Below the pieces are notes generated by a model. The model saw only the letters and a program-made list of their open reading frames with translations, did no database searches and had not been told where the DNA came from. From Chrysomallon squamiferum (lineage: Eukaryota; Mollusca; Gastropoda; Neomphalida; Peltospiridae), in the NCBI GenBank assembly GCA_012295275.1, contig CM022675.1, positions 14,279,463 through 14,343,462 of the forward strand: a DNA stretch of 64,000 nt, read 5' to 3'. Positions within the stretch are counted from its first letter, which is position 1. Every line of letters starts with the position of its first letter. The position numbers and the translations under genes were made by a program. Below, one piece after another: positions 47,367 through 61,600 of the stretch.

Positions 47367-49648
47367 ATCATTTGAATAAAATATCAGTGTGTATTAAGTT
47401 GATAAACCCAAATAAACTTTTGTACCACCACTTGTTTTAATTTATTTGTTTATTTTAATGTTAATTTTGCATATGCTTGAAAATTAAATATTTCAGAGGA
47501 AGATAGAAGACAGAGATCTATTTGATATCTTGGCATCATGTAGTAAAAGACAGCTGGAAGACATCTGGGAGGGAATAAGAAAGATGTCTCTTGTGACACT
47601 GCTGTGTATGGATGCTGAAGATGGAGGAGAGGTAATACATTAAATAAAATTAAACCTTTTATTTTTAATCAGTTTTAGATGGATATTTATGCTAAAAAAA
47701 ATTGAATTAATCTCCATTTTATTTTAATTACATTTTAAGCTCAAAGGCACAACATTAATTAATTTTTTTAATAATAATTTAATGTTTTCACAATAACTTT
47801 TAATTAATAATATATATGAATGGTGATTTCTAATTAAGTAGTAATAAAGCAGTTTGATTTCAGTGTGACAGTTTGCAGATAGGACAAAATAAACTTAGTT
47901 TAGATCAGTGTAAAAAATAAAATTCTTCATGTAATTGCAGTTTCCATAATATTGTTTTAGTGGTTTATTTTTCGCTGATAACAATTTTCATTTTGAAATA
48001 TATATATTATTTTTAATATTCTATGTGATGCTGAAACATGATACAGGATGTAATATTTATCATCATTTTTATATATGAAATATGACAGACACCAAATATA
48101 GTTATAAATTTGGGTTAAACTTTATTTAATTTCCTTATTTATTTAAATGCATGGTAAAAAATTAAAATCAGTGTTATAAATATAATAATTATTTTCTTCT
48201 TCCTATTTCAGAATAGTTTACTGAACCTACATTCATCAATACTTATATAATTTCAGAGTTTAGAAAGATGTCTGTCTGTACTGAATTCTATCCTTCCACT
48301 TGCTGTGTGCACTTTAAACCAAGATCAGCATTACATCCCTGGTCCAATGTTTGAGGCTGTTGTTGTCATTCATGGTACCTGTATTTCATATTTTTTCTCA
48401 TTAAAATGAAAAGAAAACAGCTATATTACTTGTTTTTATGAGTTTGATATAATTATAACAACATGATACAAAAGTATAAGAGTTATTTAAGAATATGTAA
48501 ACAAGATTTAGGAAAGAAAGGAAAAAGTTGACTCCATACTTTGTATTAGGACTGATCTCGAATGATTGTTCAGTTAGCCCACGCAATACACAGTTATTAG
48601 TAAATCAATCACCACAAGTGTGAGGTTAAATGTTTTATTATAATTAAGTTAAACTAATCAACTTTTCACCAGTTTTCCTATTAAAACAAACAGCCTTCTG
48701 GTTCCTAGTGATTTTTTTTTGATTTTTTTTTAAATTATCTAAATTTCTGGATCGAAAAACACAGATAGAAAAACTGTATAATAAATATACAGTTATATTT
48801 ATGATGGCAATACCTTTTCATGTTTTAAAGGAATTCTGACTTCACTGCCAGAGGATGAGGATAAATTAAAAAACAATTTATGCAAGTTTTTTGAGAAGTG
48901 GTGGAGTCTAAATCTGGATGGCAGGGAGGAGCTAGCAGTGGGAACTTTGACCTATCTGTTAGAAAAATCTGTCAAGCTGGAGAAGGTGTCGGTATGAACC
49001 CTCTTACTTTGTTATTATTATTGTTCACTTAAATAAGCCATTGAATTTTAGTTTATTTAAGGTTACAGGATAATGTGGAATATAAATACTGAGATGAACA
49101 TCAGCAAAATTAAAAGGGTTAATATACTGTTTATTTTTCAATCTGTGATGGAACTGTTGACAAGAATATCAGTAAAAAGGTTAACATACTGTTTATTTTT
49201 CAGTCTCTGATAGAAATATTGACAGCAATATCAGTTAAAAGGTTAACATACTAATTATTTTTCAGTCTGTGATGGAAATATTGACATGAATATCAGTAAA
49301 AGTGTTAACTTACTGTTTATTTTTCAGTCTGTGAGGGAAATCCCAGAGAAAATATTAGTAAAAGGGTGAATTTATTGTTTATTTTTCAAGCTATGAGGGA
49401 AACTGACAAGATGAATACTAGCAAAATGGCTAATTTGAGATTATTTTTCAGGCTATGAGGGAAAGGGAAAAATACATATTGATGAAATTGTTAACTTTCT
49501 GGTTATTTTTCAGGCTAGCCTTATAAGCAGAGTGTGGGACATGAGAGAAATTCTTCCAGTTTTAAATCTGAACAGTGAAAGCAGCAACAAGCTGAAAGGA
49601 TTGATACAGAATTGTTTCAGAAAAACAGAATACATGAAAGTCAGCCAG
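47104..49648 (+). CDS. NCAPG2: NCAPG2 exons 1-5 (residues 1-208)
   Basis: Exons are 47104-47178, 47497-47631, 48257-48374, 48831-48991 and 49514-49648. They encode an N-terminal helical region starting MNKRAELISL, with SKRQLEDIWEGI and a conserved-looking KFFEKWW segment in exon 4. Junction phases are 0, 0, 1, 0, 0. Intron 1 contains a pure CT repeat (47279-47347). Exon 5 is preceded by the 62-bp acceptor array. Confidence 0.9.
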
Positions 49649-52600
49649 GTATGGAAAACTTATTTACATATTTATTATTCCAGAATCATTTAGAAGTGAA
49701 CTTGTAATTAAATAAAATAATTTCAGATGTCTGTTTTCAAGTTTTTATTGTGTTAATGTCATAGATATTATAAGAAATGGTCTTGATTTAAAGAAATGTT
49801 AACTTGAAAGTATAAAAAAATGTATTATGTTAATCATATGCATATTTTAAGATATAGTAATAGTTTTGATTTAAAAAAAATTTAACTTGAAAGTATGAAA
49901 AATGTACGTTTGCTACATCATCACGCCATCAAGATGTAAACATGAAATGATGGTTTGATTTGATGTTTTAGGGTCGCCGGTTTCTTTCCTTTGTTTTCAC
50001 CTTGAACTTAGACTTCATTGAAACACTTCATCAGACAGTGAAAAGTATTATGCCATTCTCACCAAAGTAAGTTAATATTCACATGCTTCTTTTCATTATT
50101 TAGTCAAATTATTACATGAGTATATTATTCTATTTTAAGTTTTAAAATCCAATTTATTGTAAATTGTATTCCTGTCTCAGACTCTGGAATTCTGGTTTGT
50201 TGTTAAGCAGTAAGTAAATCATGTCTATTTGAGTTCTAGCTTATTTTCAAATTCTGTTATTTTAAATTTTTTCTTTCTTGAATATTATAATTTTTTCTGA
50301 TGGATTTATGATTTAAAACATTTTTAATGTTTACTTCTATTAATCTGATGTCTCTATTTATGTTTAGTTTGGAAGATTTTTCTTACATTTACTTCACATA
50401 TAAAGAAAGACATGTACCTACATATGAAAAAGTTGATTAATCAAATTCATTATTTTTATGGGTTTTGTTTGTTTGTTTGTTTAAATTCAGATCATGGTGG
50501 GATAAGTATGGGGAGATTTATTTTCTTGCCTGGCAAAGGACATCTGGAAGGTTCAGAGAGGTAAGAACATAAAAATGCTGGAGCAGTGGTCATCTGAAAA
50601 AACATAAATTTACCTTCTTTTAGCTTGTGCCTGCCATCCACCAACACTCAGGGTGAGATACTCTGATGTGTATATATTCAGTAAAATTACCCCAGAAACA
50701 TCTATCAGCTGATTTTGTCTGCAGTCATTGAGTTGTATATGTCATAAACAAAACTATTTTCAGTCTTGAGCTTTATTTTTCTTTCTTGAATTTATTTCTT
50801 AATACTCACCAGCTTATCAAATAACCAAAATAAAGAAGTCAGATCATATCTTCATACTTGTGTTATTCTCTAAAATATTTATTTGCTACATATCAGAAAC
50901 AGTTATCAAATGTTTTGTTAACTTTCATAATTAAAGAAATGGAATTTTAATATAATATTTTTCATTTCAGAAAATAGAACATTACTGTATTCAGGATCTG
51001 ATGTCTCATGCTGTCCATGCTAACAGATCTGGTTCAAAACCAATGTCAGCCATCTTGTTACGAGTACTATCCTTTTACATGTTTAAAAAGATAATCATTA
51101 AGATAAATATTAAACTTAAAATTCACATGTGTACACATGCACACCTACACATGCATGCACATGCGCACACAAGCACAGGGAGGGAGGGAGAGAGCAGATA
51201 ATTGGTTACACACTTGAGCCAAATGCAGTGAGGTGTGTGAGTAATTTGTCTCTATTTGCTTGTAGGTGCTGGGATACATACACAAACAAAAGAGACATAA
51301 ACAAGTGGACGAGATGTTATTCAGATTGTACAGTCCCATTCTGTGGAGATCATTTAAGGTAGGATTATTTCTGTTTATGTAGAGGTAGAATATTTGGATA
51401 TCCAGATAACAGTCCAAAGCATACCAAGAAAATAGTTACTTTCTATACTTTACCTTGATTATTTTATATTTTAAGTACATGTTAATCCTTGGTCAGAAAA
51501 CCAGAAAAAACAGAAACTTGGGTGACCTCTTTTCAAAGCTTGCTGGATAAATGATCTGCTATCTCTGTTGACATGTTTGCAACATACTGATGTTTTGTTT
51601 TACCAAGTTATTACCATTTTTGTTTTGTTGTTTGTTTTTTCCTGCCAGTCTTTGCTGTTAATAAAACATGATTGTAAAATAATAGCCTTGTAATGTTGAT
51701 ATTTTATATTTTATTTATCTTTTCCTGCATAAAAGTATAACAATATACCATATGGATTACATCTTTTGAAATAAAAGATGACATACATTCTCATGAGTAT
51801 ATTATTTTGGGTTAATGAAATATCCTTTATTGCTAGCAAAGATTGTACTCTGTGATGAAGAAAATATTATATCAAGCCATTTATGAGTATCAGTGATAGG
51901 AAATGTTTCTTTTTTTAATGTTCAGGTGGTAAATAGCAATAGCACATTATTTTTACAACAAAGATAGTGCTCTTTATTCAACAATATATTATGTCATTTA
52001 TGAGTATTGGGAAATTATACAAATCGTTTGTTTCAATGTTCACATGGCAAATCATACACTAAGAGATACACATTATCTTGTGTTATTTAAATCATAAATA
52101 TAGTACTTTGTTCTACTTTATTAGTAGCAAAGTTTGTGCTGTATTATGAAGAATATGTATTAAATCATTTATAAGTATTGGGAAATGATATAAAATGTTT
52201 CTGCTTTAATGTTCAGATGGAAAATCATACAGCAAGGGCACATTTTGTTCTATTTAAATGTCATACTTTATTACACTTTATTACCAGCAAAGTTGGTGCC
52301 ATGTGTTCAAAAAAAATATGAAGTCCTTTATAAGTATCAGGAAATGATAAAAACCATTCTGTTTCAATGTTCAGCAAGAGCACATTATTTTGTTTTATTA
52401 AATATCACATTTTACTACTAGCAAAGATCATGCTTTATAATGAATAATATATTATATTAGTAATTTAAATAATGTTTCAGGTGGCAAATCATACAGTGCG
52501 AGCTAATGCTGCACTGCTGTTGTGTGATGTCTTCCCACTCACAGATCCTGATTCAAACGCTGCTGATGGGGATGCACTTTTACAAAAACAGTTTGATCTT

Positions 52601-55600
52601 TTGTTGGTAAGTTTATCACTGATCTGGAAACTGCTGGTGTTTTTGAATATATAATTTTATATAAAATCTGAGTATGTATTATAATAAGATCTATATGTGG
52701 ACATTATAATATATTGCAAAAATGGCATGTTAGTGTATTATTCTTCCCAGAATGCATAAAAGCACATAAAAAATTCTCAAATATCTAACAAGGAAGAAGG
52801 GATGAAATGTAAAATATTTATTTTGCTTTATTCATACCTTATTGTAGTTTTGATTTAGGTTGTTATTTTTTTTATATATATATTTATATTTTTAAATTTA
52901 AATTATTTTCTTTTCAATTTATTTAAAATTTAAGTTTGTTATTTTCAAAGATGCTGCTGTTTGACCCAAGTCACACAGTTCGAGTGATCACTGTGCAGGG
53001 TGTGTGTCGAATCATGGCAGTCTACTGGGAGATGATTCCAGTTGATGTCATCAAGTCTTTTATAACCAAGCTTGTACAGGATCTTGTCCATGATGCTAGC
53101 AGTGCAGAGGTCCGGCACATGGTTTTCAAGGTTTGTATCAGTATTTTCACAGTGACAGAGCTGTTGCCATCAAATAGCAAAACCATTAACTTGACTGACA
53201 AATGACATAAATATCAGTAATAACAGAAATATTAGCTTGAGGAGAAAACAAGAAAGGATAGATCTTGTTTGATTATTGAGAACATCTTTAAGGATCCTTT
53301 TAGTTTGTTCTGAACCTGAAAACCTATTATAAGTCAGTGTATTGTGACACTAGAAAAGAAATAAAAATCTTGATTGATTTAGTGAATAACTTTAATTATA
53401 GATTGCATCTTTACTTTGCTGGTTGCTGAAATTAGGCTGCACATAATCAGTGACTTGTGGATTTATGTTGTGCAATGTGTAAATTGTTAACCATCAGTAG
53501 AGGATGATGGTTTCTACTCATCAAAAAGTCATTTAACTGAGACCTAAAAACTGTTTACCATAAATGTGAAGATGTGTCTGTTTGTCATTTTGGTCAGTAA
53601 TAACAGAAATGTCAGGATGAAGAGAAAAACAAGAAAACATTGGTCTAGAGTTTGATTACTGAGAACACTCAGCTCTTCCATGACCCTTTTAGTTTGTTCT
53701 GAACCCGAAAGAATATTATTTAAAATTTTGGTTTTTGCCTGTACTTTAATATTGAATATTTGTTTTAAAGGCAAAAATGACAAAACATTATTAATGTATA
53801 TATACAACTGCAGTAATGATTTTGCTGTAATTATAATTTTTGGCATTTACAAGCATATTAAAACATTGATTAATTAATTCAGTTTTGTGCACTTGCTAAG
53901 TTAAAATTAAGATATTTAATTTGTATTTCAGTCTTTCATAGCATTACTTGACAACCATCTCTGTCATCCTCTGATGAAAACTATCCTTCCACAACTTGGA
54001 AAACATATTTTTGATGTCTCGGAAATTGTCCGTGTGTCTGTCATGAACTTGCTGCTTAGAGTCCAGCACATCAGAACTATTAAGGTGATTTTCAGATGCA
54101 GAATAATTATTTAATTATTAATCAACAGCTTATTATTTTACTGATATTGTTATGGTTAAGTAGCTTTTCAAATAGTCACATGGATTAGTTTTTAAAAAAG
54201 AAATTCCTTAATTATTTAATAAAATAGTTTTTAAATTCCTATTCAGTTTTGCTTTATTTTTTCTTAATTTTTCTTACATTTAAAATTGTCTTTAGTTCAG
54301 ACTTAATGTTTTGTATAAAATGTTTGATATAAATATTATTATTTATAAATACAAATAGAAACATTGATCTTTAAAAAAATTTCTTTATAAAGTTATATTT
54401 TACTATTATATATATATTTTTATTTAAAAACATTACTTTCATAACTTTTTTTTCATGAAATCATCCCAGCTATGTCAGCCTAATCCAATATAGTCTTACA
54501 TACATTTATATATTCAGCCTCTGACCATTGTTCCGATTGACGACTTACTGTCGACTCTGGAGGATGACACACCTGCTGTGTGTCGCCGCATTGTGAAGCT
54601 TCTTTTCCACAGCTACATTGTCCTAGATGAGCCGGAAAATGTTCAGATATCTCGAATAATTCATCTGATAGAACTGAACCCTGCAGCATCGAGAGTGTTT
54701 TTCTTGTATGCAGTCAAACACATGAATTTACAGGAGACAGGTACAAAACACACAAACACACAAACACACACAAACACACCCATAATTACATGAATGTAAA
54801 ATATTAAAAACTGTTGTATTTCATAATTATTATTATTAATATTACTGTTTTGTTTCATAGATATTTGTTTTTACTCTTCTTTTAAAATACCTAACAAAAT
54901 GAAATTTTCCTGCAGGCTATAATGATTGTTTTCATATGTGCATGAGCTGTTAAAAATAATTCTTGCCTTGTGAGTCATGAGTGGAACTACTTCATATACA
55001 TTCAGAACTTTCTTCATCATTTTTATTTATTTATTTGTTTATTTTCAGTGAACTACATGGTAACTTTGTGCAGGTTTGTGTTATTAATTGTGATCAAAGC
55101 AAATCGAAACAACCAGGAACAAAATGAAGACAGTCTTGACCCTATAGAAGACAATCAGGAAGAAATAGATGTGAGTTTACTGAAATATTATCTTTATACA
55201 TATACATAATATTTTTAACAGAAATAAAATAAAATTCTGTCAATATAAATTTAAACAGTTTGTTAATGGACTGGACTATCAAAAGGCAGTAAAATTATTA
55301 AATAAATAATAAATATAATTAAACCTAAATGTTGAATATTAATCTTTGAGATGTGCAAATTGTGTATATGTTTTCTTACAAAATATGTGGTTATTGTCTT
55401 AAGGTACCTTTCCTAAATAATTCAAGAACTAAATGAAATTAACTTTTGTTTCGGAACTTACCACTCTTGAGAATATCAGAATCTACATAATATATTGTTT
55501 TCATTTTTGCTTACATATGAGTTCTACAGATTAGCAGTTATGCAAATTTCTTAAGTTCTTTTTCTGATATTTGTTTGTCAGAAGACAGTTTTATGAACTT

Positions 55601-58600
55601 GACAATATATGCATAGTGTTATTCTTTAATGATGCCACCAGAAACCAGGATAACTTCAGAAGTTGATTTTGTGAAAAGATCTGTTTTTATGAAAAATAGT
55701 GTAACATTTTATTATTTGTGGTATACATCTACAGTTTCAAACTTTTTTTGTTTGATAGTTTGAACAAGATGAAAATTTAAGAATTTATTTTTCAGTGTGA
55801 TGAGGAAGGAGAAGGGGATAGTGAAATTACAATGAAAGATGAAAACATTCTGACTAAAATTTTGGATGGTTTAGTAATAATGTGGACATCAGTGACAGAT
55901 GAACTTTTCAAAGTAAGTGAAATTTGTCTTTGTGTTACTGACCTCCATGTGTGTAATTTTTGCAAATTGCTGTATGTTCATTCACTCATGTTAAAAGTTT
56001 ATAAATAATGTCTTTATCAATTAACTGTAACTTTACTAAAAGAATATATTTATTTAAAATTTTTAAAAGTTTATATTCAAAAATTTTATATAGGATAAAA
56101 GGTAAGAAAATGTAGAGATAAAAAAGGAATAATGAAAACTTTTTTTTTTTTTTATTCCACAGCCTAAAAATTCTGATTTACGGCAGCAGCTGAAGAAGAA
56201 GATGAGTGTTGCTGTAACGCAGATGTTGAAAGCTTTTCAGGTGTTTTTTTAATAATTGTTTTTGTAGAAGTGCCTCTGTAGTGTTTTTGTTCATATTTTG
56301 TGTACATATAGGAACAGAAATATACTTGTGTAAATTAAATTATATATATATATATATAGGTTTCAAAGCTGAAATTAAATACTTTGTTTATGTACTTTTT
56401 ACATTTGGTGGTGTGTGCTGGTATCTGGTTCAGTATTTTAATTGCATATAATCATCAATGGTGCAAATTAAGCAACATATCAGTTTACTGAAGAACAAAC
56501 CAATAGGGCAAAAATATTTGAAAAACTGTTCCAATATTGTATAATGAGACTGAATACATTTTAATCACAAAAATATTGCCGTTTTTCATATAACAGTTAA
56601 ATAAGTATGGTGCCAATGTTTGATAGTCAGATCTTTAATCTGTTCTTGCTCATTACAAATTTTGTTTACATATATGCAGATATATAATCTATAATAATTA
56701 TTTACTTTACAGAAATCTTTGTTATGCTGTTTCTGTTTCTGTTAGGTGTGATTAATTTCCAAATGCCAAAAATTGTCTAATTGTTTTGATTGTTTTTTTA
56801 TTGTTGATAGACCCCTCAAGCATACACAGCAATTATGATGTTAGCTGCAAATGTTTCACCTAGCCAGGTTCCCATGTTAAGGTGAGTTGTGATGGCTAAA
56901 ATAATTATTTATATATATATATATTTATGAAATATGATACAGCAACAGTTCTTCTTTGGCGAGTACTGAATACTCAGGAAATCATGTTAATGGCGGTTCT
57001 AAAGTGAAATTTAAAAAATATATATATTTATTTGTACATAGATTTATTCAACCATACATAACAATATGTATCTATGTCATATAAATTAGTAACTAATGAA
57101 ACAAAATCAGATGCTAAAAAAATATGAAATTGGGATCCAATCCAGTACCAAAATAATGTTTATTTAGTTTATTTATTCATACATTTAAATCAGAAAAATA
57201 AAAGTTGTATAATAGAAATTTTATTACTATATTTTTAAATAAAAGTTTGCTTGATATTTTTTTTTTTTTTTATTTACTCATTCATTCGTTTATTTATTAT
57301 TTAAATCAAAACTATATATCATTTTAGTTTTTAAAATTTATCTAGATGCTTATTTTTATATTTATTCTTTTGTTCATTAATTTATTTATTAAATCAAAAC
57401 TATATATTATAATTTTCTTGGATAATTTTATTTTTTATTTACTTATTCATTAATTTATTTATTATTTAAATCAAAACTATATTTGTAAAACTATTCCAAT
57501 ATAGCATGTATGATGAGACTGAATACATTTTAATCACAAAAATATTGCTGTTTTCTTTCAAATAAAAGTTAAATATAAATTGTGACTACATTTTTTATTT
57601 ATTTATTCATTTATTTATTATTTAAATCGAAAAAATATTTGAAAAACTATTCCAATATAGCATGTGTAAGTTGAGTGAATTTTAGTTTTTAAAATTTAGC
57701 TAGATGCTTATTTTGCTTATTCATTCATGTATATGTTTAAATATGTGTGATTTGCAAATTTTAAAGATTAAAAAAAAAGGATTGGTATAATTAGAAGTGA
57801 TGTAAATTTTAGTCGGAGCTGTATGTCAAAGCTACGTAAAATGAGTGTTGAGACAAGCAGTGATGCATTCGGAGTTCTGCTCGAAGCGATGTGCAAGTGG
57901 GGTAAAACAGACGAGGTTCTTGATCAGGTTTCCGATTGGCTGAAACTGGAGGTCACACAGAAAAGAGAATCGCTGCAATCATCTTCAAAAAGGGTCAGAA
58001 TAAAAAAAATGTATTTAGCTAACTTTTGTTGATCATGGAATGAAACAATTTTTATACTCAAGTTGATATTAATAAATGATTAGATTGCTTTTGAAATAGT
58101 TCATGGATTAAATACAATTTTAGTATTTAATTTGATAATTTTACCAGTTTGTTTTCTAGAATTTCTTCTATTTTAGACTTGTTAATTTTTATATTTTTTT
58201 ACCTTATTATTAATTTTATTAGTTGCAAACATTTTGTTGTTTTTTTTGCAATAATAAACAACCAAAAAGGTGTTTCAGGCTGTTTAATCACTTCATTAAG
58301 GGGGCATTTTAACAGGAAAAGCTCACTAATTTCAAAACCAACACATAAAAATGTGAAAAAGCCAATAATTATTTTTGTTAACACAGGGTAAAACAGTGAA
58401 GAAAAATGTCTGCTTTGTGGATCCTGTGAACCCTAAACCAAAGCTGGCAGTGAACTTCTTAATGTTTCTCCTCCGTCATCCAATATGTCAGCAGATTGTG
58501 CTGTCAGCTCATAGAAAGGAACTGGCTCAGATTAAAACTATTCTGGCTGATGTACAGGTAGGTGTAATACCAAGTCATATTTATCAGTGTTACTGAATAA

Positions 58601-61600
58601 TTCTTATATCTTAAACTACTCTTACTCACATTCATTTTTTTCTCAATTGTATTTGTTGGATTATTTTAAGAAATGGTGGGAAATTCATATTGCTGAATTT
58701 TTTGTTTATGACAAAACAGCATATTTGAATAAATTTGGTCTTGGTTTTATAGGAATGTAAATAATAATAATAATCATATAAAATAAATTTATGTCTGTTT
58801 TATAAGAATGTAAATAATGATAATAAAAATCTTTTATTATTTATTTTTTTAATTATCACCTTATAGGTGTCTTCCAGACAATCAGAACGTTTCTTAACAC
58901 ACAATATTTTAATTTCACAGCATTAGGAACTGTTCTGAAAAGTCATTTAAAATATCAGTACAATATCCAGATCTTGTTACATTATAATCTAGGGTGCATT
59001 ATAATGTTAGAAATTTAGAATGTGTATGTATGGATTTTGTGTCACTATTTTATTTTATTTTAAGAATTTGTTTTCTTTCAGAAAGTAATTGAAAATATCA
59101 TAATAGGTGATGAAAATCCTGACTTGGTAACTGACGTGGAATTTCTTGAATCAGGATTTTCTACATACCTCAGTTTGTGTGTGCTTCTCAATGATGTGGT
59201 AAGCAGAATTCTGTCAGTAAGATCTTTTTTACTGGGTGCTGTGATTTATTGAAAACTCTGTCATTCTTAATGTTTTTTGGCTAAGAAAAATAATAAATTA
59301 AAAAACAATTTAACATATCCATTCATTTACATACAGCAGACATGCAACATAAACAGATGATGAAAAAAAAAAAAACAACACACACACACAAAAAGAAAGA
59401 TATACAAACATGTCTAATCATATTCATAAATAAACATATCAAAAGTTTTTAAAAAGCAACAAAAATAATTTAATTTTCAATAGAACTAAGATTTTTTTTT
59501 TTTTTTTTTTTTATATATTTTTTATATTCATGCTGTATTTTCTTATACAGGTGTATGATGAAATAAAAACTGTAAATTTATTTTCAGAATAACACTAACA
59601 CAGATTCTGTCCACACATTAAAAACACTTGTTAGATGGGCAGATTCTGTTCTTGTCCCAGCCCTGGGGGTGAAGCTGGAGAAATCTGTCACAGGAAAACA
59701 AAAAAAACACCTTTATGACACAACTCTTGGACAGTCTGTGATGCTGTCTGATGAGCCATCACAGACGTTGTCACAGTCAAAGAAGAAGATACTGAATGTA
59801 ACGCTGGGATCGACATTGTTGATGTCGGCAGATGAAGGGGCATCAGGAACAAAGCGAGAATCTGTTTCAGAGAAGTCAGTGTTTACACCTGCAGTAGGCA
59901 GAGGTCGAAAGAGGTCAACGTTTTATGATGCATCTGCTCTTTCACAGAAGATTATCACAGTATGTGAATATAAATAGTTAATTTTATTATTATAATTATT
60001 ATAGCTGTTATTATTATTGTTATTATATTATTATTATTATTATTGTTATTATATTTGTATTTTTTATTATTAATAATACAAAAAAGTTGAATATATAATT
60101 GTTATTCTTATTATAAAAAGTTAGATATGTACTGTTATATATATTAGAACTTTATTTACTAGAAAATACGTCTAGAAGCACAGCAGACATTTTTGTTATT
60201 ATATCAGCAGATCTCTTGGAAACAGAATGTAATCAATATTAAAAAAATTTCTTCATCTTGTATTATTTTTATTATATTATAAAATTGTTCTACTTCAGAA
60301 ATTACTGGAATTCAGTAGTAATGCTCTTCTGGTTGGAATTGGAGATGCAGAGATCACTAACAGCCTGTGCAATGTTTGTATTGGCTGTTTACAACAAGGT
60401 CAATAATTGATAAGTAATTATAAACATATTTAGATTTTTTGATATCTGAAATAGACTATTGTTTTATAAATAGTAAAAATAGTAGTGTACTGAAGCTGAA
60501 TTGCATTACATGAGTTAGAATTGTTAAACACAAATAATATAACCAGATAATTGAACAACCAATTTTTTTTTATAAAGTTTGTATATTTTTATAACTTGTC
60601 ATGACTGATTTTAGAAATAAAATGTAATAAGGATTTTGTTTGAACAGTGACACACTTATCACTGAAATATTTATTAACTAATTTTTGTAAATCAAAATTA
60701 TTGTTTGATTTTTTTCAGATGACCAACTGGAAATGCTTGACAGTGTTCTTGGCTGCTTGTTTCAAGTGGCAGAATTTCGATACGCAAATCATATCAGAAT
60801 ACATGATGATAGTGACGTAACTATACCACACTGCATGGGCAAGGTCTTTGTTGCTATGGCAGCATACCTCAAACAGCATAGCACTACCTATGAAAAGGTT
60901 TAAATCTTGTATTATACATTTGTCATTATTGATTTTAATCATAATCCTTGTTTATTTATTTAGAAGAATTTTACTGAAAAAGCATAATATATCAAATGAC
61001 AATAAGATCTGATAATTATATTTAATTTTAAATTCTGAAAAATTGATTTTGTGATTTGCTATTTAAATTTAAAACATATTGACATTTTAAGAAATGAATA
61101 AAAATTTCTCGAGTGATTCAGTTCCTAACAAATAAATAAAGCCAAAATCGTTTTTACTGGGTGACAAAATGATTATAAATGTGCAGTTAAAATGACTGAA
61201 TACAAACACTGTTGTTATTAATCCTAAATTCATTTTTTTATTATCATAATTCAATTTTTTTTTTTAGCTGTTTTCTGAAGTGCAGAACACCCTATCAGAA
61301 ATATTTAATACAGTTATAAAACATCGTGTAACTGATACTGAAACTTTGAAGGCACTCACTGCAAGAATTGTTGCAGCTGTTTTAGCAGAACTTGCTAATG
61401 CCAGCAAAGAGGTGAGTGTTACTTTGGTTTCATTATTCTGGAATTTTGTTTTTTCTTTACCCAAAATATACCAATAAATTTGTGGAAGTGTTGCCTAATT
61501 AATACATAAAGACAACAAATGTACTGTTAGTTAAAAAAAAAACAAAGCAAAACAACCTCCTTAAGGAGCTAAAGCATAACTGGAAAAACGCCAGATGGAT

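Noticed and set aside
53544-53846. Minus-strand open frame in NCAPG2 intron 11
   Set aside because: Overlaps an intronic duplication; AT-rich composition and no recognisable domain.
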